A stretch of 64,000 nucleotides of DNA from an uncultured Flavobacteriales bacterium (GTDB lineage: Bacteria; Bacteroidota; Bacteroidia; Flavobacteriales_G; Salibacteraceae). The notes below the pieces were generated by a model. It was given only the letters and a program-made list of their open reading frames with translations, searched no databases and was not told where the DNA came from. The stretch lies in the NCBI GenBank assembly GCA_913020435.1, contig CAJVZZ010000007.1:1-64000 (forward strand), written 5' to 3'. Position 1 is the first letter of the stretch; each line of letters begins with the position of its first letter. Position numbers and translations under genes: made by a program. This document shows, piece by piece, positions 45,790 to 54,925 of this stretch.

Positions 45790-46987
45790 TTAATAAATCT
45801 TCGGTGAAATTTACAATCTTTTCAGCTACTTCGAGCTTTGACATTAACTCATAATTCAAAACTTTATTATTTTCAGTTATAATCGAAACTTTGTTGGTAT
45901 CGTGTCCAAATCCTGCGCCAGCATCTTGCAATGAATTTAAAACTATAGCATCAAAGTTTTTAGAAACTATCTTCGACTTTGCGTTTTCAAGTTCATTATT
46001 GGTTTCTAAAGCAAATCCTATATTAATTTGATTCGAGGATTTTTCATGCCCTAGTTCTTTTGCAATGTCGCGATTCTTAACTAAAACCAATTCTAACTCT
46101 TCATCAGATTTCTTAAGTTTTTGATCAAAAACCTGCTTAGGTCGATAATCTGATACTGCTGCTGCAAAGACTGTCAAATCTGAATTGGGGTATTTTAGTT
46201 TTGCTGCTACAAACATTTGTTCAGCAGTAGAAACTCTTATTAAATCAATGCTTTCTTCAGTTACTGGTTCCGATGTAGGACCTAGAATCAAAGTAACATT
46301 AGCTCCTTTATCACTATACGCTTGAGCTAACGCAATTCCCATTTTCCCTGTAGATCGGTTGCCTATATAACGAATTGGATCAATGTTTTCTTGAGTAGGT
46401 CCCGCGGTAACTAAAACGTTTTTTCCTTTCAATATTCCTTTAGGCTCAAAGAAATTCTGAATTTCTTCAAATAAATCCTCAGGTTCTTGCATTCTTCCTT
46501 TCCCCTTCAAACCTGATGCTAATTCTCCTTCTTTTGAATCAAGAATACGAACTCCCTTTTTGTCCAAGTCTATAAAATTTTGAACCGTCGAACTATTCGT
46601 ATACATATCTAGGTCCATTGCAGGTGCTACCCAAACAGGACAACGTGCTGATAAATATGTAGTAAGTAAAATATTGTCTGAAATACCTTGGTTCATTTTT
46701 GCCAACGTATTTGCCGACGCAGGAGCAATTAACATTAAATCAGCCCAAAGTCCCAGTTCCACATGATTTACCCATTCACCTGAAGATTTTTCAATATAAA
46801 AATCGGTAATGGCAGGATTCTTACTGAGCGTTGATAACGTTACAGGAGTTACAAAATCCAAAGAAGCCGGAGTCAATATTACTTTGACTTCGGCTTCCGC
46901 TTTTATTAATTCCCTTAAGAGTAAGATAGCTTTGTAGGCTGCTATGCTTCCAGTAATTCCCAGAAGTATTTTTTTGCCTCTAAGCAT
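45764..46987 (-). CDS. coaBC: Bifunctional phosphopantothenoylcysteine decarboxylase / phosphopantothenate-cysteine ligase
   Basis: CoaBC carries out two middle steps of coenzyme A synthesis. In the 407-residue protein the N-terminal decarboxylase has LLGITGSIAAYKAILLL, a His in VNHVELGLWADLMLIAPASANTLAKM and the PAMDLDMY loop. The ligase half starts near residue 190, with VLVTAGPTQENIDPIRYIGNRSTGKMG and the KKSDEELELVLVKNRDI lysine segment. It lies 6 bp after rpoZ. Together with coaE at 24971 this gives two CoA genes in the window. Confidence 0.96.
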   Translation of the reverse strand: MLRGKKILLGITGSIAAYKAILLLRELIKAEAEVKVILTPASLDFVTPVTLSTLSKNPAITDFYIEKSSGEWVNHVELGLWADLMLIAPASANTLAKMNQGISDNILLTTYLSARCPVWVAPAMDLDMYTNSSTVQNFIDLDKKGVRILDSKEGELASGLKGKGRMQEPEDLFEEIQNFFEPKGILKGKNVLVTAGPTQENIDPIRYIGNRSTGKMGIALAQAYSDKGANVTLILGPTSEPVTEESIDLIRVSTAEQMFVAAKLKYPNSDLTVFAAAVSDYRPKQVFDQKLKKSDEELELVLVKNRDIAKELGHEKSSNQINIGFALETNNELENAKSKIVSKNFDAIVLNSLQDAGAGFGHDTNKVSIITENNKVLNYELMSKLEVAEKIVNFTEDLLNEKDNSTD

Positions 46988-46993
46988 GTGGGT

Positions 46994-47326
46994 TTAAACC
47001 ATTTTGTCAGATTCCTCTGGCTTTCTGTAGTAAATTTTATTCTCTAATAATTCTTGAACAGCGATACTCGTAGGCTTTGGCATACGTTCGTAGAACTTAG
47101 ATATTTCAATTTGTTCTCTGTTTTCGAAAATCTCTTCCAAGTTATCATGAGTTGTTGCAAACTCTTCCAGCTTCGCTGTCAATTCCTCTTTAATTTCTAG
47201 GTTTATCTGATTAGCTCTTTTAGATAAAAGAACCAATGATTCATAAACATTTCCAACCTCATCACTCATAGAAATAACATCTCTAGTTATAGTAGAAGGT
47301 GATGCATTTGTTTTCTTGTAATCCAT
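46994..47326 (-). CDS. rpoZ: DNA-directed RNA polymerase subunit omega (Bacteroidota type)
   Basis: The omega subunit stabilises RNA polymerase beta-prime. The 110-residue protein matches the Bacteroidota form: NVYESLVLLSKRANQINLEIKEELTAKLEEF carries the conserved omega core (LSKRAxQI), and KPTSIAVQELLENKIYYRKPE the C-terminal part. It is longer than the E. coli protein. It begins 3 bp after bamD and ends 6 bp before coaBC. Confidence 0.92.
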   Translation of the reverse strand: MDYKKTNASPSTITRDVISMSDEVGNVYESLVLLSKRANQINLEIKEELTAKLEEFATTHDNLEEIFENREQIEISKFYERMPKPTSIAVQELLENKIYYRKPEESDKMV

Positions 47327-47329
47327 AGT

Positions 47330-48139
47330 CTATGCCTTTTTTGATAAAAATTTCTCTAGTTCCTCTTCTGCTTCTTCCAAAACCTTTTTGGCCTCTTTGG
47401 AAAAATAACTTTCGGGGTATGCGGCTGCAAATTTAAAATAAGCTTTCTTAGTATTGTTGTATCTCTCCTCTTTTTTTGAATCCACGCTATTTTCAGACCA
47501 TTCATAATAAGATTTGACGATTACAAACAATGCCTCTTCTCTGTATTTGGTGTCTGGATACTCTATTAATGTATTTTCTAAAGACGTTACAGCCGCCTTG
47601 TATCGGCCTATCCGGTAATATTGCTTTGAAGTCATGAAGGACTTCTTCTCCAACTTTCTTCTAAGTTCATCAAGCATTACATAGGACGAATCTACAAACT
47701 GACTTTCTGGAAATTGTCTAGAAAAAATACCCAATTGATCAATTGCGCTATAAGTATCGGTCTGATCAAGACTAAATTTCGGCGACATCTTATAATGGCA
47801 AATTGCACTCATAAATTGACACTCCTCAGTAAATTTACTAAAAGGAAAGTTATTTACAAAGGTGTTATAACGGTGTGCAGCCAAAATATAATCTTTCAGA
47901 TAATACTCCGAAAAAGCGTAAACATAAAAAAGACGTTCCGCTTTTTCCGTTCCTCTATAAATCGGAATTAATTCCTCAAGAAGCGGAATGGCTTTATAAT
48001 ATTCCTCTTCGTCAAAGTATTTATTTGCCATCTCATACTTAAAAGTAAGGTCAGTACTTTTAAGTACTTTATTGTGTTTGCAGGCCCAAATAAAAGAAGC
48101 TAATGAAACAACTAAAATGTAAATAAATATTTTCCTCAT
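47330..48139 (-). CDS. bamD: Outer-membrane assembly lipoprotein BamD
   Basis: BamD is the TPR lipoprotein of the BAM complex that inserts outer-membrane barrels. The 269-residue protein has the lipobox FIWAC followed by at least five TPR-like repeats, such as FDEEEYYKAIPLLEELIPIYRGTEKAERLFYV and HYKMSPKFSLDQTDTYSAIDQLGIFSRQFPES. I use the ATG at 48139 (MRKIFIYILVV) because the longer frame from 48151 starts inside a -7 box. It leads the operon bamD-rpoZ-coaBC-DUF4835-recN. Confidence 0.92.
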   Translation of the reverse strand: MRKIFIYILVVSLASFIWACKHNKVLKSTDLTFKYEMANKYFDEEEYYKAIPLLEELIPIYRGTEKAERLFYVYAFSEYYLKDYILAAHRYNTFVNNFPFSKFTEECQFMSAICHYKMSPKFSLDQTDTYSAIDQLGIFSRQFPESQFVDSSYVMLDELRRKLEKKSFMTSKQYYRIGRYKAAVTSLENTLIEYPDTKYREEALFVIVKSYYEWSENSVDSKKEERYNNTKKAYFKFAAAYPESYFSKEAKKVLEEAEEELEKFLSKKA

Positions 48140-48148
48140 TAAGAATGG

Positions 48149-48156
48149 CAAATATA
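48149..48156 (-). promoter_or_regulatory. -7 promoter box (TATATTTG) of the bamD operon
   Basis: A TAnnTTTG match on the minus strand ends 9 nt before the ATG at 48139, implying a leader of only a few bases. A matching -33 TTG is not evident. Confidence 0.5.
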
Positions 48157-48212
48157 ACGTTTTGAACAGCCTGTTTGATATAAGAATAAACCTATTATCG
48201 CCTATTTTGTTT

Positions 48213-48220
48213 TATCTTTG
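48213..48220 (+). promoter_or_regulatory. -7 promoter box (TATCTTTG) of the 48247 gene
   Basis: A TAnnTTTG match ends 26 nt before the GTG start at 48247. A standard -33 is not obvious. Confidence 0.5.
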
Positions 48221-48246
48221 CAGCTAATATTTTAAACACAAATCGA

Positions 48247-49536
48247 GTGGATTTATTTGAAAAATTAAAACAAAGACGAGGACCATTAGGTCAAATCTCT
48301 GGTATTACTTACGGTTATTTTCAATTCCCAAAGTTGGAAGGTGACATTGCCAATAAAATGATGTTTCGAGATCAAGAAATGTTGGTTTGGAGTATCAATA
48401 ATTATTTAGGGTTAGCGAATCATCCTGAAATCCGAAAGGTAGATGGTGAATCAGCTACTGCCCATGGCTTTTCCAATCCTATGGGAGCAAGAATGATGTC
48501 AGGGAACTCCGTAACTCATGAGCGATTGGAAGAAGAGCTTTCTACTTTTGTTATGAAAGAAGACACTATGTTAGTTAATTACGGCTACATGGGAATGGCT
48601 TCGACAGTTGATGCACTCGTAGACAGAAATGACGTTATAGTTTATGATTCAGAGTGTCACGCATGTATTATTGACGGCGTAAGAATGCACCAAGGAAAAC
48701 GTTTTGTCTATGCCCACAACAACATCGAAAAACTAGAAGTACAACTAAAAAGAGCAGAAAAACTAGTAGAAACGACTGGTGGAGCTGTTCTTGTTATCAC
48801 TGAAGGTGTTTTTGGAATGGCTGGCGATCAAGGTAAATTGGTCGAAATAGTTGAACTAAAGAAAAAATATGACTTCAGGTTATTTGTTGACGATGCTCAT
48901 GGTATCGGAACATTAGGAGCAACCGGAGCTGGTACAGGAGAAGAGCAGGGTGTTCAAGATCAAATTGACATTTACTTTGGAACTTTTGCAAAAGCATTTG
49001 CCTCTGTAGGTGGATTTATTAGTTCTACTGAAGATGTAGTTGACTACCTAAAGCACAATACACGCTCTCAAATTTTCGCGAAGTCAATGCCTATGCCTTT
49101 GGTAGAGGGGAACTTAAAACGTCTTGAACTTTTAAGAGATCAACCCGAGCATAAAGCAAATCTTTGGAAAATTGCTAATGCACTTCAAAGTGGTCTCAAG
49201 GCGAACGGGTTCAATTTAGGTGAGACAAACTCATGCGTAACTCCAGTTTTCTTAGAAGGTGGGCTTATGGAAGCGACAAATCTAATCTTTGATTTGAGAG
49301 AAAATCATCAGATTTTCACTTCATTAGTGGTTTATCCAGTTGTTCCCAAAAACGTAATTTTATTGAGACTGATTCCTACTGCTGCTCATACATTAGAAGA
49401 TGTAGATTACACAATTAAGACGTTTGAAATCATTTCAGACAAATTAAAAAACAACGAATATTCAAAAGATGAATTCACTTGGATTAAAGAAGCTCCTAAA
49501 TGGATTACCAAAAAATCAGGATACGTGAATACTTGA
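48247..49536 (+). CDS. Serine palmitoyltransferase-like PLP-dependent acyltransferase (alpha-oxoamine synthase family)
   Basis: The 429-residue enzyme is a fold-type I PLP protein of the alpha-oxoamine synthase family. Members condense an amino acid with acyl-CoA or acyl-ACP; serine gives sphingolipid bases and cysteate gives sulfonolipid bases. The segments NNYLGLANHPEIRK, VYDSECHACIIDGVRMHQG, VDDAHGIGTLGATGAG and GTFAKAFASVGGFIS (PLP Lys near 248) are diagnostic. A GTG start at 48247 fits the family N-terminus. The choice of serine or cysteate cannot be read from the motifs, so both sphingolipid and sulfonolipid synthesis remain possible. It is monocistronic. Confidence 0.85.
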   Translation: MDLFEKLKQRRGPLGQISGITYGYFQFPKLEGDIANKMMFRDQEMLVWSINNYLGLANHPEIRKVDGESATAHGFSNPMGARMMSGNSVTHERLEEELSTFVMKEDTMLVNYGYMGMASTVDALVDRNDVIVYDSECHACIIDGVRMHQGKRFVYAHNNIEKLEVQLKRAEKLVETTGGAVLVITEGVFGMAGDQGKLVEIVELKKKYDFRLFVDDAHGIGTLGATGAGTGEEQGVQDQIDIYFGTFAKAFASVGGFISSTEDVVDYLKHNTRSQIFAKSMPMPLVEGNLKRLELLRDQPEHKANLWKIANALQSGLKANGFNLGETNSCVTPVFLEGGLMEATNLIFDLRENHQIFTSLVVYPVVPKNVILLRLIPTAAHTLEDVDYTIKTFEIISDKLKNNEYSKDEFTWIKEAPKWITKKSGYVNT

Positions 49537-49557
49537 GTTCGTGATTTTCTAAAAACC

Positions 49558-49596
49558 TAAAAGCTCCTTTTGATTTTTCATTTGGGGCTTTTTTTA
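49558..49596 (+). terminator. Terminator of the 48247 gene
   Basis: The stem AAAAGCTCC/GGGGCTTTT (one T-G pair), with inner pairing in the loop, is followed by a T run, 21 bp after the stop. Confidence 0.85.
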
Positions 49597-49711
49597 TGTG
49601 GATTATTTTTTAGCAGTTTACAGGAAAGTATTATAACTATACAAGCCAGCTCATCCAGCTAAGACAAACTAATAGAATAAAACTAACTTTGAATTAAATC
49701 GATAAACTCTT

Positions 49712-52700
49712 GTGAAGTCCTTACTTAAAGTTTTTATTTTTATTTGCCTAAGCTTTTCCGTAAAATTTACTGAAGCAGCAAATCCTGCTGGTGGCAATAT
49801 TACCTACAGGTATGTTGGACCAGGTGCAACTGCAGGATCTCACATTTACTACATTGAAGTTTCTATATTCCAAGACTGTCAAAACCTTTCTAGCAGACCC
49901 ACTACTCTAAGAATGGACGCAACTTGTGGCACCACCACCACAAACTATACCTTGAACTATGTTCCTTTTGTAGCTCCAACCCCCTATCCCTTCGGAGGTC
50001 CTTATAGAGCTATTACTTTGTACAACAGGTTAGATGGAGAAGAGGTTTCTGATTTATGTGATAATATCTTAAATCCTAGCACTTCAGCTAATTCTAGCTG
50101 CAGACAAGGCGGTACACCTGGCTATATAAAGTTTATCTACGCTGGAAACATAACTTTAAATGCATGTAATTTTTGGACTTTTGGAGTAAATGCAGGCTGC
50201 TGCAGAGCAAATAGCCTAACACTTGCAGCTACTTCGCGATCAATTTATCTGGAAGCACAATACAATAATACCGGCTTTCCTACAAATTCTGCTCCTCAAT
50301 TCTCTAGTTTACTAAAGCCTTTCCCTTCTGGTTGCGTTAACCAGCAAGTATCTTATGGTGTTGGAGCTATAGACCCTGATGGTGATAGTTTAGTTTACAC
50401 GCTGTCATGTGCTCAAACAAGAGTAAGTACTTGTTCTAGTTACAATACTGGATATAGTGCCTTAAAACCAGCACCTGGAATTACATTAGACTCATTAACA
50501 GGTTTAATAAAATTCAAACCTAGTTTAACCGGTAAATACGTAGTAGCCTTTTGGGTTAAAGAGTACGAGCGGTGCACGGGGATATGGAAAGGCCAAATTT
50601 TACGAGATATTACATTCATTATCAACACTTGCACTAATAAGGTTCCTAAGGATATCTCTGGAATTTCAAACATTACAGGTAAAAACGCTTCAAAACTAGA
50701 TAGCTTTAAAATTCAAGTTTGTAATGGGACTACTATTACCTTTAATGACACCATTTTAGACCCTGACACTGCTGATACATTATACTTTAAATCGAATTAC
50801 ATTGATGCAATGCCTGGCTCAACAATGAGAGTAATAAGCTTGCAAAAAAATGAAGCTGTTGTAGAGTTTACTTGGAAAGTTGACTTGGCAAACGACCCTT
50901 TAAGATCATTCTTTGTGGAATATAACGATAACTCATGTAATTTTCCAGGTCATGGATTATCTGTATTTGAAATTCAGATTGTAAACTCAACACAGGTTGG
51001 TCCAGATCAAGCGATTTGTAAAGGGGATACATCCATTATGACGGCAAGCGGTGGTATTAAATATGAATGGCAGTCACTTTACGGAGATTCTCTAATTTTC
51101 AGTGGACCAAATCAAAATATTTTTGGAGATACAAATGCTAACGATACAAATAAAACGGTTCGTTTTGTTCCTAAAACTACTACGCTAATTGAAGTTTGGT
51201 CTGATCTTAATTTAGGTTGTAGAAAAGTATATTCATGCGCAGATAGGGATACAATTAAAATTATTTCTGCTCCAACGTTTGGCTTAAAAACCTCAAACGA
51301 CACGCTCCTTTGCCATACAGATAGTAATGCTTTTGTTGAAGTAATTCCAGATTCTGCACAGTTCACGTATTCCTATAATTGGGAACCTAAAGATCGGTTG
51401 TCTTCAAACAGAGTTTCTAAACCAAAATTTTCAAGCAGCACTAATACCAGCTTGATGATTACCGTAACTTCTGACTCTGGATGTGTCAAATATGAAAATA
51501 TTCAGATAGATATTACACTAAGAATGCCTGATACGGTTTCTATAATTCCATCAATTAATCCATTGTGCGGCGGACTTCCAACTATACTTTATCCAAAACT
51601 AGGAAGACAACCAACAAAATGTGATACAACCAAAATTCAGTGTGTTGGTGCAAGAGCGCACAAAACGAGTTCAGATACTAGTAATGTCAATGGATCTGGT
51701 GCTACTGGAAGCACAGCAAACTGGCCTTGTCCATACGGAGGTGCTTCTGCGTCCTCTCGTCAGCAATACTTATATACGGCTGCTGAATTAAATGCATTAG
51801 GTATTTATTCTGGTACAATAGATGGTCTTGGGTTTAATGTAACTAACCCTAAGGGAGCTGATTTTAATAACTATACCATTAAACTAAAATGCATGCCTCT
51901 ATCCTTCAAGGCATTAAATGGTATTCAAGGTGCGGCAGTTACGGTATTTACACCTAAAAATGTAACTCCTATTAAAGGTTGGAATATGCATCATTTTGAT
52001 TTGAATTATGACTACGATGGGATCTCAAATTTATTAGTTGAAATATGTTACGATAATACAAGGATTGGGAGTAACTCCAGCGCTGCCGTAGCCTATTCCC
52101 CTACAACCTTTAATTCTGTTTCTGGTGCAATTTCTACTACTGGAGCATGCACCAATCAATTTTTATCATTAATGTCTTGGGTAAATAGACCAACCTTACA
52201 ACTTTCTTTTTGTGGTGTTCGAGACACTTCAGAATTTACCTATATCTGGTCTCCTTCATCTAACTTAGATAGCTCAACGATTATTAGCCCAACCCTCAAG
52301 TCAGATAGTACAATAACTATTCAGCTGCAATACACAGATACATTTGGAAAATGTACTGATTCTACATCCATCATTCTAGATGTAGTGAATGTAACTTTGC
52401 CTAAGGATACTGTAATTTGTCCAGGAGATAGTATTCTCTTAATTCCAATAATCAATTCTTCGTGTACCAGAAAAAAATTCACTTGGTCGAATACTCAATT
52501 CCTATCTAATCCAAACATAATAAGTCCATGGGCAAAGCCTGACTCAACCAGCTTGTTTGTTTTATCATACCGCGACAGCTGCGGTTGTATAATTACTGAT
52601 TCAATGCTGGTTTTTGTAGATTCGATAAAACCCACCATATTAATAGTTCCACCTAGTTGCACTACAAATCGCGGTGAGATAAAAATTAATTCAGGTGGAA

Positions 52701-54916
52701 TAGATGGTCCATTTAAATTCAGTATCGATAGTGGAAAGACCTTTCAGCCGGATAGTAATTTTATAAACCTTTCTGCTGACGATTATTTTGTTTTGGTGGA
52801 AAATATTTCAGGCTGTCGATCGGAAATTTTCCCAACTAGACTCTACAATGCCGGTGCTCCTCAAATAGATTCAATAGGAGAAAGTAACGTATCGTGTTTT
52901 GATGCTAATGATGGAGTGCTCACAATATACTTTACTGGTGGAGGTGCAACACCCAACTTTAGTATTGATAGCGGAACAAGCTGGCAAAGCTCAAGCGTAT
53001 TCAATGGTTTAAGTCATGGAACTTATAAAATATTGACTAGAGATATTAACGGGTGCTTATCATTTCCTAAATATGCTGAATTGATCCAACCAGAAGAATT
53101 AGTGATTGACCTTAAAATAGAGCATGATTCCTGTTTCAATCAAGGACATGGATTTGCGATACTAAAAGGACTAGGCGGAACCGGAGTAATAAGGTATCAA
53201 TGGGGAGGAAAGAAGCCTGGAGCTGTGCATAACCCAGTTGTAGTAAATGATTCGATTAATACTCAACTCTTTGCATATTCAACTTATAGCGCTTTAATTA
53301 TTGATGCAATTGGCTGCACTGCAGACTCTATTTTTGCTATAAAGGAAACTTCTCAATTACAGTTTGACTCAATTTCATTATTACCAACCACTTGCCATGG
53401 ATATGATGATGGTGGTATTGTTTTAAAACTAAAAGGTGGTAATAAAGGTGATTTATTCTTTAGCGCAGATAGCGGAAAAAGTTATGTGAGCTCCATTTCA
53501 TCAGCAAGACCAAATGAAGTCTATTTTAATAAAAGCGTAAACCAGGTCAACTTATCTGTTGGTTCCTACCACATAAGGTCGAAAGACAGCAGAGGTTGCT
53601 TTGCTGATACTGTTCTAACTATAATTCAACCTCCAAAAATGATATTAACCACACCACAAGATTCTTTTAAAATATGCGTATCCAATTGCACTAAAATGGA
53701 AGTCAATTCTGTTGGTGGCAGTTCAGTTTCTCACAAATTTCACTGGACACCTTCAATTAGTCAATCCAATATCGTGAATGTTTGCCCAAAAGCGGATATG
53801 ATTTATATAGTTTATTCCAGTGATGATAATGGCTGTTCTTCTAATTCACTTCAAATGAAAGTTAACTTTTTTGATTCATTATCTGTTGAGATTCTTGGTG
53901 ATTCTGTATTGTGTAAAAATGATAATTTGACTTTAAGAGCTCTTCCCAAGGGCGGAACTGGATATAACTACAAGTACAATTGGCTGCCCTTCAATGATTT
54001 GAATAATGCGTTTATTCAAACTATTGTTGCCTCACCTACTCAAACAACTTCATATACTGTGCGATTAAGTGATTCTTGTGGCTCTCCTTTTTCCGAGGAT
54101 AAGCATACGATAAGAATATTAGAACTGCCAACAGCAGATTTTAAAGTAGATATTCAAAAAGGTTGCGTTCCGCACCAGGTGTATTTTGAAAATCGTTCTA
54201 TTAATTCTTCTATCTGCTCTTGGAATATAGAAGGACATTCAAATCTTATTTCATGCAACCCAATTTCGAAAAGTTTTTCAGTTCCAGGTACCTACGATGT
54301 TCGCTTAAGAGTAATTTCTCCTGATGGATGTGTCGATTCACTTTTAAAATCAAATTTCATAACAGCATACCCATTACCTCAGCCAAATTTCACTGCATTT
54401 CCAAATCCAACTACTACCATCAATACTACTATCAAATTCAAAGATTTATCAGAAGGTAAGGTAGTCTCATGGAAATGGAATTTCGCAAGCATTGATACCT
54501 CTTTAAAAGCTAATCCTTCATTTCGTTTTTCTGATACTGAAAAAGGAGAATACTTTGTGCGTTTAGATGTAGTTGACATTAACAATTGCACTGATTTTCT
54601 GATTGAAAAAATCATAATTGACCCTCATTTTAGTCTATTTATTCCAAACTCATTTTCACCAAATGGCGATGGTGTAAATGACACATGGAAACCAGTATCA
54701 CTTGGGTACGATTACGATTTCTATAATGTACAGGTTTTTGATCGCTGGGGTCAGCTAATGTTCATAAGTACGAATCCGGACGAAAGCTGGGATGGATTGT
54801 CTCAGGACGGAAAAGAAATTCCCGTAGGTATTTATTCTTACCGCGTTGCAATTGGAACAGACTCTTCCAAAAAGCACAACCATGAGCGTTTAGGAAAGAT
54901 TACATTAATTAGATAG
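49712..54916 (+). CDS. Giant cysteine-rich surface protein with SprB repeats, PKD domains and T9SS type B signal
   Basis: The 1734-residue precursor starts at GTG 49712 with a signal peptide (SLLKVFIFICLSFSVKFTEA). The Cys-rich N-terminal ~315 residues resemble those of many Flavobacteriales type B cargo proteins. After Ig-like regions, four SprB-like repeats occur at about residues 1000, 1080, 1147 and 1246 (for example FSIDSGKTFQ and FSIDSGTSWQ, each ending in a Gly-Cys turn). PKD-like domains lie near 1470 and 1555, and the type B domain near 1643 has FIPNSFSPNGDGVNDTWKPV. A role as adhesin or gliding-related surface protein is inferred from SprB-type repeats. It converges with parC across 9 bp. 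Confidence 0.88.
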   Translation: MKSLLKVFIFICLSFSVKFTEAANPAGGNITYRYVGPGATAGSHIYYIEVSIFQDCQNLSSRPTTLRMDATCGTTTTNYTLNYVPFVAPTPYPFGGPYRAITLYNRLDGEEVSDLCDNILNPSTSANSSCRQGGTPGYIKFIYAGNITLNACNFWTFGVNAGCCRANSLTLAATSRSIYLEAQYNNTGFPTNSAPQFSSLLKPFPSGCVNQQVSYGVGAIDPDGDSLVYTLSCAQTRVSTCSSYNTGYSALKPAPGITLDSLTGLIKFKPSLTGKYVVAFWVKEYERCTGIWKGQILRDITFIINTCTNKVPKDISGISNITGKNASKLDSFKIQVCNGTTITFNDTILDPDTADTLYFKSNYIDAMPGSTMRVISLQKNEAVVEFTWKVDLANDPLRSFFVEYNDNSCNFPGHGLSVFEIQIVNSTQVGPDQAICKGDTSIMTASGGIKYEWQSLYGDSLIFSGPNQNIFGDTNANDTNKTVRFVPKTTTLIEVWSDLNLGCRKVYSCADRDTIKIISAPTFGLKTSNDTLLCHTDSNAFVEVIPDSAQFTYSYNWEPKDRLSSNRVSKPKFSSSTNTSLMITVTSDSGCVKYENIQIDITLRMPDTVSIIPSINPLCGGLPTILYPKLGRQPTKCDTTKIQCVGARAHKTSSDTSNVNGSGATGSTANWPCPYGGASASSRQQYLYTAAELNALGIYSGTIDGLGFNVTNPKGADFNNYTIKLKCMPLSFKALNGIQGAAVTVFTPKNVTPIKGWNMHHFDLNYDYDGISNLLVEICYDNTRIGSNSSAAVAYSPTTFNSVSGAISTTGACTNQFLSLMSWVNRPTLQLSFCGVRDTSEFTYIWSPSSNLDSSTIISPTLKSDSTITIQLQYTDTFGKCTDSTSIILDVVNVTLPKDTVICPGDSILLIPIINSSCTRKKFTWSNTQFLSNPNIISPWAKPDSTSLFVLSYRDSCGCIITDSMLVFVDSIKPTILIVPPSCTTNRGEIKINSGGIDGPFKFSIDSGKTFQPDSNFINLSADDYFVLVENISGCRSEIFPTRLYNAGAPQIDSIGESNVSCFDANDGVLTIYFTGGGATPNFSIDSGTSWQSSSVFNGLSHGTYKILTRDINGCLSFPKYAELIQPEELVIDLKIEHDSCFNQGHGFAILKGLGGTGVIRYQWGGKKPGAVHNPVVVNDSINTQLFAYSTYSALIIDAIGCTADSIFAIKETSQLQFDSISLLPTTCHGYDDGGIVLKLKGGNKGDLFFSADSGKSYVSSISSARPNEVYFNKSVNQVNLSVGSYHIRSKDSRGCFADTVLTIIQPPKMILTTPQDSFKICVSNCTKMEVNSVGGSSVSHKFHWTPSISQSNIVNVCPKADMIYIVYSSDDNGCSSNSLQMKVNFFDSLSVEILGDSVLCKNDNLTLRALPKGGTGYNYKYNWLPFNDLNNAFIQTIVASPTQTTSYTVRLSDSCGSPFSEDKHTIRILELPTADFKVDIQKGCVPHQVYFENRSINSSICSWNIEGHSNLISCNPISKSFSVPGTYDVRLRVISPDGCVDSLLKSNFITAYPLPQPNFTAFPNPTTTINTTIKFKDLSEGKVVSWKWNFASIDTSLKANPSFRFSDTEKGEYFVRLDVVDINNCTDFLIEKIIIDPHFSLFIPNSFSPNGDGVNDTWKPVSLGYDYDFYNVQVFDRWGQLMFISTNPDESWDGLSQDGKEIPVGIYSYRVAIGTDSSKKHNHERLGKITLIR

Positions 54917-54925
54917 GGGTGTGTT

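Noticed and set aside
48140..48151. Longer BamD starting at 48151
   Set aside because: That start lies inside the TATATTTG promoter box, and the signal sequence begins at 48139.
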